DNA of 45,442 bases from Candidatus Kuenenia stuttgartensis (lineage in GTDB: Bacteria; Planctomycetota; Planctomycetia; Planctomycetales; Planctomycetaceae), in assembly GCA_945904015.1 (NCBI GenBank), contig CAMDPK010000047.1:1-45442 (forward strand). The letters are read 5' to 3'. Made by a program: the position numbers and the translations under genes. Numbering within the stretch: the stretch's first letter is position 1; every line of letters starts with the position of its first letter. The notes under the pieces are model-generated. The model saw nothing but the letters and a program-made list of their open reading frames with translations, ran no database searches and had not been told where the DNA came from. Shown one piece after another: positions 8,930-16,420 of this stretch.

Positions 8930-8963
8930 AGCGGGCGATTGATGATTTCTCATTCGCCCCGCT
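8930..8963. terminator. Hairpin between convergent genes, possible bidirectional terminator
   Basis: AGCGGGCGA (8930-8938) pairs with TCGCCCCGCT (8954-8963) with a single bulged base around a 15-nt loop. It lies 3 bp beyond the response-regulator stop and before the convergent argJ end. There is no strong T-tract, so efficiency is doubtful. Confidence 0.4.
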
Positions 8964-9066
8964 TGATCACAAATCGCCAACGACCAATATCCAATGGCCA
9001 CCGACCGGACACACGCCGCTCATGATCCATTGAAAGTTGTGACAGTAGCGCCTGCGTTCGAACCCA

Positions 9067-10275
9067 TCACGTCGTGTAGTCCGCATTCAGCCGCACATAT
9101 TCGGCCGTGAGGTCGCTGGTCCAATAGCGAATACGAGCGTTGCCGAGCGTCAGAGTCATCTCGATGTGCGTGTCGCGATTGTTGCGGATGCTGTCAGAGA
9201 CCGTCTTCGGATCGAACGGCAGCGGCGCTCCGTCGCGATAGACGTCGAGACCGTTGATGCTCAGCGAGATGTCTTCTTCTCGCAACGGCACTCCCGCGTA
9301 TCCGGCGGAGGAAACGATGCGGCCCCAATTCGGATCGGCTCCGTGGATTGCCGTCTTGTTGAGCGGACTGTCGGCGATCGTCTTGGCGATGCGAAACGCC
9401 TCGTCGCGCGTCCGCGCGCCGATCACGTCGATCGTGATGAAATGCGTGGCCCCTTCCGCATCGCGAATGATCGCGGTGGAGAGGTCCGTGCAGACTTCGT
9501 CGAGCAGCTTTTGAAAATTCACACGGCTGTCGGCGTCGAGCAATCCGGTTCCGGAAGCTCCGTTGGCGAGCAGGAGCACGGTGTCGCTCGTGCTGGTGTG
9601 ACCTTCGACGCTGATGCAGTTGAAGCTCTGATTGACCGACACGCGCAGCGCAGCGTCGGCTTCAGTTGGGGTCAATTCGGCATCGGTCATGATCGTGCAG
9701 AGCATCGTCGCCATGTTCGGAGCGATCATCGCCGCCCCTTTGCAGGCTCCGCTGATTCGCACGGTTTTCGTTCCGTTTGCACCGCGCAGTTCGGCCGAAC
9801 GAGTGGCCTGCTTCGGGACGGTGTCGGTCGTCATGATTGCTCGCGCGGCCAAATCAAACGCGGACGGTGTGCTCGCGAGCGCTGTCGCCGCTTGCGGGAT
9901 ACCCGCTTCGAGTTTCTCCATCGGCAGGAACCGACCGATGACTCCCGTCGAGCAGACCAGCACATCGTCCGCGTTGCAGTTCAGCGATTTCGCAACCGCA
10001 TCCGTCATTCGGCGAGCGTCTGCGATTCCTCGATCGCCCGTCGCCGCGTTCGCGTTTCCGGCGTTAATTACGACTGCTCGGCCGGTTGTCCGAGGCACAC
10101 GCTCGCGGCAAACTTTGACCGGTGCTCCGCAGACGAGATTCGTCGTGAAGACTCCCGCGGTCGCGGCTGGACGATCGGAAACGAACAACGCCAAGTCGAG
10201 CCTTCCGACATCGCCACGAATTCCGCAGGCGACACCAGATGCTTGAAAACCGAGAGGCAACGAGAACTCGGACAT
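9067..10275 (-). CDS. argJ: Bifunctional glutamate N-acetyltransferase / amino-acid acetyltransferase
   Basis: 402 residues, the normal length for ArgJ. It transfers the acetyl group from N-acetylornithine to glutamate (and may use acetyl-CoA), closing the cyclic arginine pathway. The diagnostic autoprocessing site is present: ACKGAAMIAPNMATML, with cleavage expected before Thr190, which becomes the nucleophile of the beta chain. INAGNANAATG and CSTGVIGRFLPM near residues 70-118 are also family signatures. The ATG at 10275 is taken; an upstream TTG adds five residues without support. It is the last gene of a minus-strand run and lies 78 bp after the peptidase gene. No other arginine gene is in the window. 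Confidence 0.96.
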   Translation of the reverse strand: MSEFSLPLGFQASGVACGIRGDVGRLDLALFVSDRPAATAGVFTTNLVCGAPVKVCRERVPRTTGRAVVINAGNANAATGDRGIADARRMTDAVAKSLNCNADDVLVCSTGVIGRFLPMEKLEAGIPQAATALASTPSAFDLAARAIMTTDTVPKQATRSAELRGANGTKTVRISGACKGAAMIAPNMATMLCTIMTDAELTPTEADAALRVSVNQSFNCISVEGHTSTSDTVLLLANGASGTGLLDADSRVNFQKLLDEVCTDLSTAIIRDAEGATHFITIDVIGARTRDEAFRIAKTIADSPLNKTAIHGADPNWGRIVSSAGYAGVPLREEDISLSINGLDVYRDGAPLPFDPKTVSDSIRNNRDTHIEMTLTLGNARIRYWTSDLTAEYVRLNADYTT

Positions 10276-10353
10276 GCGATCTGCTCTCAAGTGGGAAAGA
10301 CTCTGTGAATCGTGCGACAGAATGTAGCCGCGACACCGACGCGCATGAAATCG

Positions 10354-11523
10354 TCACGCAGTCGCCAGCCGGAGTGCGATCTCGCAGGCTTGAAGATAGC
10401 TGGGGATGTGCAGCACTTCGTCGGTGGTGTGGATAGCCGACTGACCACAGCCGAGGGTCACAGTTGCTAGGCCGTGAGCGGTCAGCCAATTGGCGTCGAG
10501 GCCGCCGTTGCTGACTCGCGTTTCCGGTTCGAGTCCGATCGAGCGGATCGCGTCGCAGGCGACGACGACCGACGGTTCGGTGAGTGCGAGCCGAAAGGAT
10601 TCGTACTTGTGCTCGGCCTTGAAGTCGATGCGGCCCGACTGGCCGGCGTCGGTGCGGACTTGCTTGGCGGCTTTCGTGAAGGCATCTCGGAAGGCGTTGA
10701 CGATCTTGGTGCGGAACTTCGGATCGTGGCTGCGGGCTTCGGCTCGCAGTCGAACATGCGATGTCACGACGTTGGTCGCATCGCCGCCGTTGATGATGCC
10801 GATGTTGCTCGTGCCTCGGTGCTTGCCCTTGACGATCAGCCCATGCCAGCCGTTCGTCGTGAGATCGGCAATCGCGAGACTTGCCATCGCGATCGCACTG
10901 GCGCCTTGTTCGGGATGCGCACCGGCGTGAGCGGGCGTGCCGAAGACGTCGATGTGGATGTCGTAGGCCCCGGTCGCTCCGATCGCGGCGGCGTGAGCGG
11001 CTCCGCCGTCCCAATTGAAGCACAACTTCGGATTGCCCAGCGCTCGCGGCTGAACGTGACGTGCTCCGAGCAAGCCGATCTCTTCCTGCACGGGCCAGAA
11101 GAAGGTCAGCGGCGGATGCGGCAGTTTGTGTTTCAGGATCGTCAGCAGCGTGTTGAGAATCACCGCCGCGCCGGATCGATCGTCTCCGCCAAGGGCCGTG
11201 TTCGGATCAGCCGACTTGATGAGGTCGCCATCTCGCACCGGTTTGGCTCCGACCGCGAGCGGCACCGTGTCGACGTGAGCCATCAGCAGCCGTCGAAGCC
11301 CGCGCTTCATGCCGGGAAGTTTGACGATCAGATTGCCGACCTCGCCGCCAGCCGAACTGCGCTTGTTTGTGTCGTCGATCGTGACTTGCGAGTCGGGGAC
11401 TCCGGCGCGTTTCAGCATGTCGCGCAAGAACTGGACAACGCGGCCTTCTTGCGTGCTCTTGCCCGGAATGGGGATGAGGTCAATGACCAGTTTGATCGCG
11501 GCGGATTCGTCGATGTGAGTCAT
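10354..11523 (-). CDS. M20-family zinc metallopeptidase, peptidase T-like
   Basis: 389 residues. The dinuclear zinc site of the M20 clan is readable: MAHVDTVP (His83, Asp85), GGDDRSG (bridging Asp about 114), PVQEEIGLLG (Glu147/148), FNWDGG (Asp172) and a C-terminal AIHTTDEVL (His). The central lid domain contains GTPAHAGAHPEQGASAI. No signal peptide, so a cytoplasmic tripeptidase or amidohydrolase is likely; PepT and related deacylases cannot be separated by eye. It begins 10 bp after the LolD-type ATPase gene, so they are almost certainly co-transcribed, although no functional link to lipoprotein export is evident. Neighbouring argJ makes an amino-acid-processing role possible but unproven. 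Confidence 0.88.
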   Translation of the reverse strand: MTHIDESAAIKLVIDLIPIPGKSTQEGRVVQFLRDMLKRAGVPDSQVTIDDTNKRSSAGGEVGNLIVKLPGMKRGLRRLLMAHVDTVPLAVGAKPVRDGDLIKSADPNTALGGDDRSGAAVILNTLLTILKHKLPHPPLTFFWPVQEEIGLLGARHVQPRALGNPKLCFNWDGGAAHAAAIGATGAYDIHIDVFGTPAHAGAHPEQGASAIAMASLAIADLTTNGWHGLIVKGKHRGTSNIGIINGGDATNVVTSHVRLRAEARSHDPKFRTKIVNAFRDAFTKAAKQVRTDAGQSGRIDFKAEHKYESFRLALTEPSVVVACDAIRSIGLEPETRVSNGGLDANWLTAHGLATVTLGCGQSAIHTTDEVLHIPSYLQACEIALRLATA

Positions 11524-11533
11524 GCGGCTGACT

Positions 11534-12298
11534 CTACGCGGCGTCGCTGAGGAGTTCCAGGCGGCCTTCGGTCAGGCGGACGAGGCGGTGTGCGGAGCGG
11601 GCGAGGCTCTCGTCGTGCGTGACCATCACGATCGTCAGTCCCTCTTGTTCGTTGAGGTTTCGCAGCAGGCCGATAATCTCCTGGCCGGTGCCGGCGTCGA
11701 GGTTTCCAGTCGGCTCGTCCGCCAGCAGGATTTCGGGTTTTGCGACCAACGCACGCGCGATCGCGGCACGCTGCATCTCGCCGCCGGAGAGTTCGTTCGG
11801 CTTGTGCTTGAGGCGATGCGTGAGGCCGACTTTTTCGAGGATCTCTTCGGCTGCGAGGCGGAACTCGTGACGACGTTTCCAATAACTGAGCATCGAGTGC
11901 CGGATCATCAGCGGCGCGAGGACGTTTTCCAAAACATTCAGTTCCGGCAGCAGGTGATAGAACTGGAAGACGAATCCGAAGACGCGGTTTCGCAATTCGT
12001 CGCGGGTCTTCGGCGGCAAGTCGTCGATGCGGTCGCCGTCGAGCAGCACTTCGCCGACGCTCGGCGAGTCGAGCAAGCCCATGACGTGCAGCAGCGTGCT
12101 CTTGCCAGAGCCGGATTGACCGACGATCGAGAGGAACTCTCCGCGCCGGATGTTGATCTCGACGCCGCGCAACACCGGGATTTGATGGTCCCCTTTGCGA
12201 TACGATTTTTCGAGCGCGATGCTCGCGAGATGAACCGGAGCGATCGGTGTGGGTTGCATGAGTCGACGAGTGGGTTCGAGAGAAAGAAGATCGGGCAT
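11534..12298 (-). CDS. lolD: LolD-type ABC transporter ATPase
   Basis: 254 residues, single ATPase domain. Walker A GQSGSGKST, Q loop FVFQFYHLLPEL, signature LSGGEMQR, Walker B ILLADEPTGNLD and switch His in MVTHD are all intact. FYHLLPELN and the GNLDAGTG form are typical of the LolD/MacB branch, which powers LolC/E-type (FtsX-like) permeases that extract lipoproteins from the cytoplasmic membrane. The permease gene lies directly upstream on the same strand. The ATG at 12298 is chosen because AAGGA stands 8 nt before it; an ATG at 12307 overlaps that site. The gene carries about 25 extra N-terminal residues (MPDLLSLEP...) compared with usual LolD. LolD rather than MacB rests on the neighbouring permease. 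Confidence 0.85.
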   Translation of the reverse strand: MPDLLSLEPTRRLMQPTPIAPVHLASIALEKSYRKGDHQIPVLRGVEINIRRGEFLSIVGQSGSGKSTLLHVMGLLDSPSVGEVLLDGDRIDDLPPKTRDELRNRVFGFVFQFYHLLPELNVLENVLAPLMIRHSMLSYWKRRHEFRLAAEEILEKVGLTHRLKHKPNELSGGEMQRAAIARALVAKPEILLADEPTGNLDAGTGQEIIGLLRNLNEQEGLTIVMVTHDESLARSAHRLVRLTEGRLELLSDAA

Positions 12299-12311
12299 CA
12301 GAGACATCCTT

Positions 12312-12435
12312 TGAAATCCCAAGGCTCAAGCTCCAATGTCCAAGGAATGTCCAAGCTCTAAATCCCAAAGGCTGCGGAGGAGCGGTTTGGACATTGGGAC
12401 TTGGTCATTGATTGGACATTGGGATTTGGAAATTA
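12312..12435. repeat. Interspersed repeat cluster (ATGTCCAAGGAATGTCCAA type), copy 1
   Basis: Contains GAAATCCCAAG, AATGTCCAAGGAATGTCCAA and, inverted, TTGGACATTGGGA twice, so the segment can fold on itself. The same words recur at 27222-27383. It fills the gap between the permease and ATPase genes and abuts the ATPase ribosome site. Confidence 0.75.
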
Positions 12436-12443
12436 GTCATTTT

Positions 12444-14030
12444 CTATTCGTACCTCAGTGCCTCAACCGGGTGCAGTCGAGCCGCTCGGCGAGCAGGGAG
12501 GACGCTGGCCAATACAGCAATCATCACGGCGGACAGGGCCACGCAGATGACCATCGTGGCGCTGACATCCGTGGGGATTTTTGGGAAGTAATAGATCGTC
12601 TCGTCGAAGATTTTTCGGCCGGTCAACGCCGACAGACCTTTTTCGATGTTGTCGATGTACGTCACGAAGAGCAGGCCGATCGCGACACCGACTCCGCTGC
12701 CGACGATGCCCAGCGCCAAGCCATACGACAGGAAGATCGTCATCACGCCGCGCGACGTGGCTCCGAGAGCTTTGAGGATGCCGATGTCGCGCGTCTTTTC
12801 GACCACGATCATGTAGAAGATCGCCAGGATGCCGAAGCCGGCGACGGTGATGATCAAGAACAGCAGCACGTTGAGGATCGCTTTTTCGATCTCGATGGCG
12901 GCCAGCAGTGGGCCTTGTTTTTGTTCCCATGTGCGGACTGAGAACAAGCCCGGCGGCAACGCCGTGCTGAGTCGCTTGACGATTTCGCCGGCTCGATCGT
13001 AGTTCTTCAGCTTGATTTGGATGGACGTGACCGCACCGTCCTTCGACTGCGGGTCGATCATGCCGCGAACTTTTTGCAGCTCTTCGAGATTGCAGAAGAC
13101 GAGGTTGCTGTCGTACTCGCTCATGCCGCTCTTGAAGACGTCCACGACGGTCGCGTGGAAGCGAACCGGTTCGGGGCGTCCGGATGAGATGGTGCTGATC
13201 ATCACGTCGTCGCCGGGGCGGACGATGCGCATGACTTTGGCTTTGCCGGTTTCTTCGTCGGTGTAAACGTACTCGACCAGTCCCGCGCCGACGTACAATC
13301 GTGCTCGCTGCGGAGCGGCGGGATCAACGGCGACAGCCGGTTCCTCGCCGTGCGAGAAGTCCGGGGGCGAAGCCTTGTCGGTGTCTTTCGTGGTCTTTGC
13401 GTTGATGGGTTCAAACAGCGCACCGGGGTTGTGGTCGAGAGCTTCCGATTCGGGCTGTGAACGTTTCCGTTCCCACTCCCGCTGTTCGAGGAATCTCTGT
13501 TCGAGTTCGATGCGGTGCCGACGAGACTCGGCAGCATCGGCAGTGAGTTCCCAGCCGGCTGGCTCGTCCGCCGATCGGAGCGGTTCACGGATGACGTGGC
13601 CTTGTTCCTTGATCTGCTGGTAACTGTCGAGGCTGTCCAGAAACAGGCCGGGTACGGGGCTGACGTTGGACTTCGTCAGCGGGTCAATGCCGATGAGCTG
13701 CACGGTTTTCATCACCGGTTGCCCACGGTAGTCGTACGTCATCATGCCGTAGATCTCGACCATCGCGGCCATCGCATCAATGTCGTCACCGCCGACCTCG
13801 CGGATAATCTTCATCCAGCGATCGGCGTCATGCACGCCGTCCAGGCTGTTGGTTTCGACGACGACGTCGGAGAGGATGCCGTGAATCCGGCTCCGCATCT
13901 CGGTGCCGAAGCCTGACATCACGCTGTTGACCACAATCATTGTGGCGACGCCGAGCATCACACTGATGATGCTGGCCAACGCGATAAACCGCGTTCGCAG
14001 ATAACGCATGCAAAGCAACAGCTTGTACAT
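12444..14030 (-). CDS. LolC/LolE-family permease (FtsX-like, MacB periplasmic core)
   Basis: 528 residues. One N-terminal membrane helix (about residues 17-40, IALASIISVMLGVATMIVV preceded by MRYLRTRF, a LolC/E signature), a large extracytoplasmic domain, then three C-terminal helices with the FtsX motif EKTRDIGILKALGATSRGVM and the end RRAARLHPVEALRYE. With LolD it should release lipoproteins from the cytoplasmic membrane. The extracytoplasmic domain has an unusual charged, low-complexity insert of about 80 residues (near 155-235, rich in E, R, K and P) absent from E. coli LolC/E. ATG 14030 has AAAGGA at 6 nt. Only one permease gene is seen, implying a homodimer or a partner elsewhere. Confidence 0.87.
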   Translation of the reverse strand: MYKLLLCMRYLRTRFIALASIISVMLGVATMIVVNSVMSGFGTEMRSRIHGILSDVVVETNSLDGVHDADRWMKIIREVGGDDIDAMAAMVEIYGMMTYDYRGQPVMKTVQLIGIDPLTKSNVSPVPGLFLDSLDSYQQIKEQGHVIREPLRSADEPAGWELTADAAESRRHRIELEQRFLEQREWERKRSQPESEALDHNPGALFEPINAKTTKDTDKASPPDFSHGEEPAVAVDPAAPQRARLYVGAGLVEYVYTDEETGKAKVMRIVRPGDDVMISTISSGRPEPVRFHATVVDVFKSGMSEYDSNLVFCNLEELQKVRGMIDPQSKDGAVTSIQIKLKNYDRAGEIVKRLSTALPPGLFSVRTWEQKQGPLLAAIEIEKAILNVLLFLIITVAGFGILAIFYMIVVEKTRDIGILKALGATSRGVMTIFLSYGLALGIVGSGVGVAIGLLFVTYIDNIEKGLSALTGRKIFDETIYYFPKIPTDVSATMVICVALSAVMIAVLASVLPARRAARLHPVEALRYE

Positions 14031-14051
14031 TGCCAATCCTTTGGCTGAACC

Positions 14052-14127
14052 GTGGACACGGGCAGCTTGCCTGTGCCGTTTTCAATCGTTCCCTGAATGC
14101 TGCCACAGGCGAGCCGCCCGTCGCTAC
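14052..14127. repeat. BIME-like inverted pair (GTGG/GTAG, CGGGCAGCTTGCC type)
   Basis: The left unit begins GTGG then ACACGGGCAGCTTGCCTGTG. The right unit, read in inverse, begins GTAG then CGACGGGCGGCTCGCCTGTG. Arms are similar rather than identical; each has a hairpin with a 3-nt loop. It lies between the hydrolase and permease genes. Confidence 0.75.
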
Positions 14128-14166
14128 GAGGCGGAACTCTAAGCAAACCCCGATTCTGGCAGAAGA

Positions 14167-15159
14167 TCACTCGCGCGGAATCGGCTCTGGTTCCCCTTCC
14201 GCGCGCAACCGGCCGGATTGCAGAAATCGGACGGCCGCCGTTGTCGCGGTTTCGTTGCGGTTCAAGGACAGATGCAGCGACTCGACGTACAAGAAATCGG
14301 CAGCTCCTGCCAGTCGCGTGCTGGCGAGGCTGACGATGCCGTCGTCGTCACCGGGAATCAGTGGGTTGAACCCATTTGGAGCATGTCCACCGGCAATCAC
14401 GGCGAAGTCCACGTCGGGTGTCGGCAGCTTTTTGAGGAATCCACCCTGATCCGTGATGAGCTGCTGACCCGCCGGGCCGAAGATCGGCTTGAAGATCAGA
14501 TTGGCTTTGTCGCGCATCAGGTCTGCGAGTTCCGCCCCCTTTTGCGGCGAGCCAACCAGGACCAGCCGCGTCAGTCGTTCGTCGTGATGCTTGGATCGAT
14601 ACGTTCGCGTGACGACTCCGCCCATGCTGTGAGCGACGACGTGCAGCCGTTCGATGCCGTCGAGCGACTCGATCACTTGATGCAGATAATCGGCGGCAGT
14701 TTCGAGATCGACGCGGGTGCTGGGATAGTCGAAGGGAAAAACTTGAAAGCCGGCTTTCTCCAGCGGCGGCCGGTACGCGGCCATCGACTTCGACGAGCGA
14801 GTGATTCCGTGGACGAGCAGGACTCCCTCGCCGGACATCTTCGGGAGTTTTCGCTCGCGCTTGATGTCGTCGAGTTTGGCTTGGCATTGCTCGCGCGTGC
14901 CCCAAGCGTGCCGCACGTCGTCGCCGTCGATCAGCCGGTAATGCTTCGTGAGGACGTTGTGCTGAATTCTCCAGCCATGAAAGTGAACGACGTCGCCCCA
15001 AAATTCTCGCCCGCCCAGAGTTTTCGTCGGAAGATTCGGTGCGGTGGCGACGGGGGGTTGCTCGTCAGAGGTCTTGGGAGATTCCTCTTCCGCGAACAAT
15101 GCCGCGACAAAAATCGCCGGCACGGCCAGTGCAATGCCGGCGAAACAACAGTGAGACAT
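14167..15159 (-). CDS. Secreted alpha/beta-hydrolase, lipase/esterase-like
   Basis: 330 residues with an N-terminal hydrophobic signal (residues 5-22, ending near LFAEEES). The alpha/beta-hydrolase core is clear: oxyanion-hole GVLLVHGIT, nucleophile elbow HVVAHSMGG (Ser178), acid Asp in PGDDDGIVS and catalytic His in VESLHLSLN. It resembles planctomycete secreted triacylglycerol-lipase or PGAP1-like proteins; the substrate is not evident. ATG 15159 has GAGG 5 nt upstream. It is the first gene of the minus-strand series that continues with the Lol genes, but a BIME separates it from the permease, so co-transcription is uncertain. Confidence 0.85.
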   Translation of the reverse strand: MSHCCFAGIALAVPAIFVAALFAEEESPKTSDEQPPVATAPNLPTKTLGGREFWGDVVHFHGWRIQHNVLTKHYRLIDGDDVRHAWGTREQCQAKLDDIKRERKLPKMSGEGVLLVHGITRSSKSMAAYRPPLEKAGFQVFPFDYPSTRVDLETAADYLHQVIESLDGIERLHVVAHSMGGVVTRTYRSKHHDERLTRLVLVGSPQKGAELADLMRDKANLIFKPIFGPAGQQLITDQGGFLKKLPTPDVDFAVIAGGHAPNGFNPLIPGDDDGIVSLASTRLAGAADFLYVESLHLSLNRNETATTAAVRFLQSGRLRAEGEPEPIPRE

Positions 15160-15262
15160 GAGAACCTCGCGGAGAAATCATTCTGACCGCTTCACGGCTC
15201 GTTGAGCCAGCGGTACGGTTTCAACGATACCGCGTCGCGTCCGGTGCGCGAATTCGAGTTGT

Positions 15263-15335
15263 GTAGGATGGGCACTCCTGCCCGTCCTGTCTTTGAAGGA
15301 AAACGAGAAAGCCGGACGGGCAAGAGTGCCCATCC
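15263..15335. repeat. BIME-like inverted pair (GTAG, GGGCACTCCTGCCC type)
   Basis: GTAG at 15263 is followed by GATGGGCACTCCTGCCCGTCC; the inverse copy at 15314-15335 differs at one position. It belongs to the same family as 35647-35708. It lies between the divergent hydrolase and epimerase genes. Confidence 0.85.
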
Positions 15336-15371
15336 TTCTTCCCGTGTCTGCCATCGGTTTCAGGAGCCATC

Positions 15372-16337
15372 ATGCCTCACATCACGCTGACCGACCCGAC
15401 AACTGGCTCAACAGCGCGAATTTTCCCGGAACTGGGCTTCAATTGCTTCGAGTTCACCGCTCGCGCGCGGGACTGGACGATCCGAGTGCTCGAAGCTGAC
15501 CCAGCCTTCGCGGGCGGGACGTTGAGGCCCAGCGGACACGGGATTCCGATCTTGTTTCCGTTTCCGAATCGGATTCGCGACAGCCGGTTTGTGTGGGACG
15601 GACGCGAGTACGTCATCCCGGCCGACGTCGGACTGCACGACAAAAACGGTCACGCGATTCATGGCTTCTGTCTCGATCGGCCGTGGCGAGTCACCTCGCA
15701 CGGGGATCGATTCGCCGTCGGACAGTTTCAGTTGTCAGTCGATGCTCCGGAACGGCGACATCTCTGGCCGGCCGACTTTTTAATCGAAGTTCGCTACGAA
15801 CTGCGTGGCACTGCGCTGCGTTGTGACATCCGCATCGAGAATCCGGATTCCGTCCCGTTGCCGTGGGGGTTCGGCACTCATCCGTACTTTCGTGTGCCGT
15901 TGGACGCGAGCAGTCGATTGGCAAACTGCTTGATCGAAGTCCCCGCCAATCAAGAATGGGTGCTGAAGGATTGCCTTCCGACCGGCAACCTCCGCGAGGT
16001 ACCCCGCGAGAAGGATCTGCGTGAGGGGGAGTACCTCGACGTGCTCAAACTCGACGACGTGCTGACCGATCTGGACGTCGAGCACGACGCGGTCGCGTGC
16101 GCGATCTACGACGAAGCGGCCGGACTGCAAATTGTTCAGCGCTGTGGTTCCGAGTTCCGGGAGTACGTGGTTTTTACGCCGCCAATTCGGCCCTGTGTCT
16201 GCCTGGAGCCGTACACCTGCGTCACCGACGCGATCAACCTGCACGCTCGCCGCGTGGACGCCGGTCTGCAAGTTTTGCCTCCCGGCCAACAGGCTCACTT
16301 GTGGTTTGAGATCACAGCCGGCACGCTGTTGTGCTGA
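15372..16337 (+). CDS. Aldose 1-epimerase (GalM-like)
   Basis: 321 residues without a signal peptide. It interconverts alpha and beta anomers of free sugars. The catalytic histidines are in NGHAIHGFC (His94, His97) and GFGTHPYFR (His170); the acid Glu is in CLEPYTC. FPFPNRIRDSRFVWDG at about 62-77 is the conserved arginine-containing segment. The start at 15372 follows GGAG at 5 nt. It stands alone, with BIMEs on both sides, and no sugar operon is nearby. The subfamily (GalM, YeaD/hexose-6-phosphate epimerase or another) is not certain. Confidence 0.9.
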   Translation: MPHITLTDPTTGSTARIFPELGFNCFEFTARARDWTIRVLEADPAFAGGTLRPSGHGIPILFPFPNRIRDSRFVWDGREYVIPADVGLHDKNGHAIHGFCLDRPWRVTSHGDRFAVGQFQLSVDAPERRHLWPADFLIEVRYELRGTALRCDIRIENPDSVPLPWGFGTHPYFRVPLDASSRLANCLIEVPANQEWVLKDCLPTGNLREVPREKDLREGEYLDVLKLDDVLTDLDVEHDAVACAIYDEAAGLQIVQRCGSEFREYVVFTPPIRPCVCLEPYTCVTDAINLHARRVDAGLQVLPPGQQAHLWFEITAGTLLC

Positions 16338-16358
16338 TTTTGGTGTGCCCACAGTTTC

Positions 16359-16409
16359 GTAGCCCGGACGCCTACGTCCGGGCTGTTCGGACGTAGGCGT
16401 CCGAACTAC
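16359..16409. repeat. BIME-like pair, compact (GTAG, CCGGACG-CCTA-CGTCCGG)
   Basis: GTAG (16359-16362) then CCCGGACG-CCTA-CGTCCGGG. An inverse unit ends CTAC at 16406-16409 and reads GTAG then TTCGGACG-CCTA-CGTCCGAA. It ends 11 bp before the next start codon, so it lies in the leader of that gene. Confidence 0.9.
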
Positions 16410-16420
16410 AGGGAGGCATC

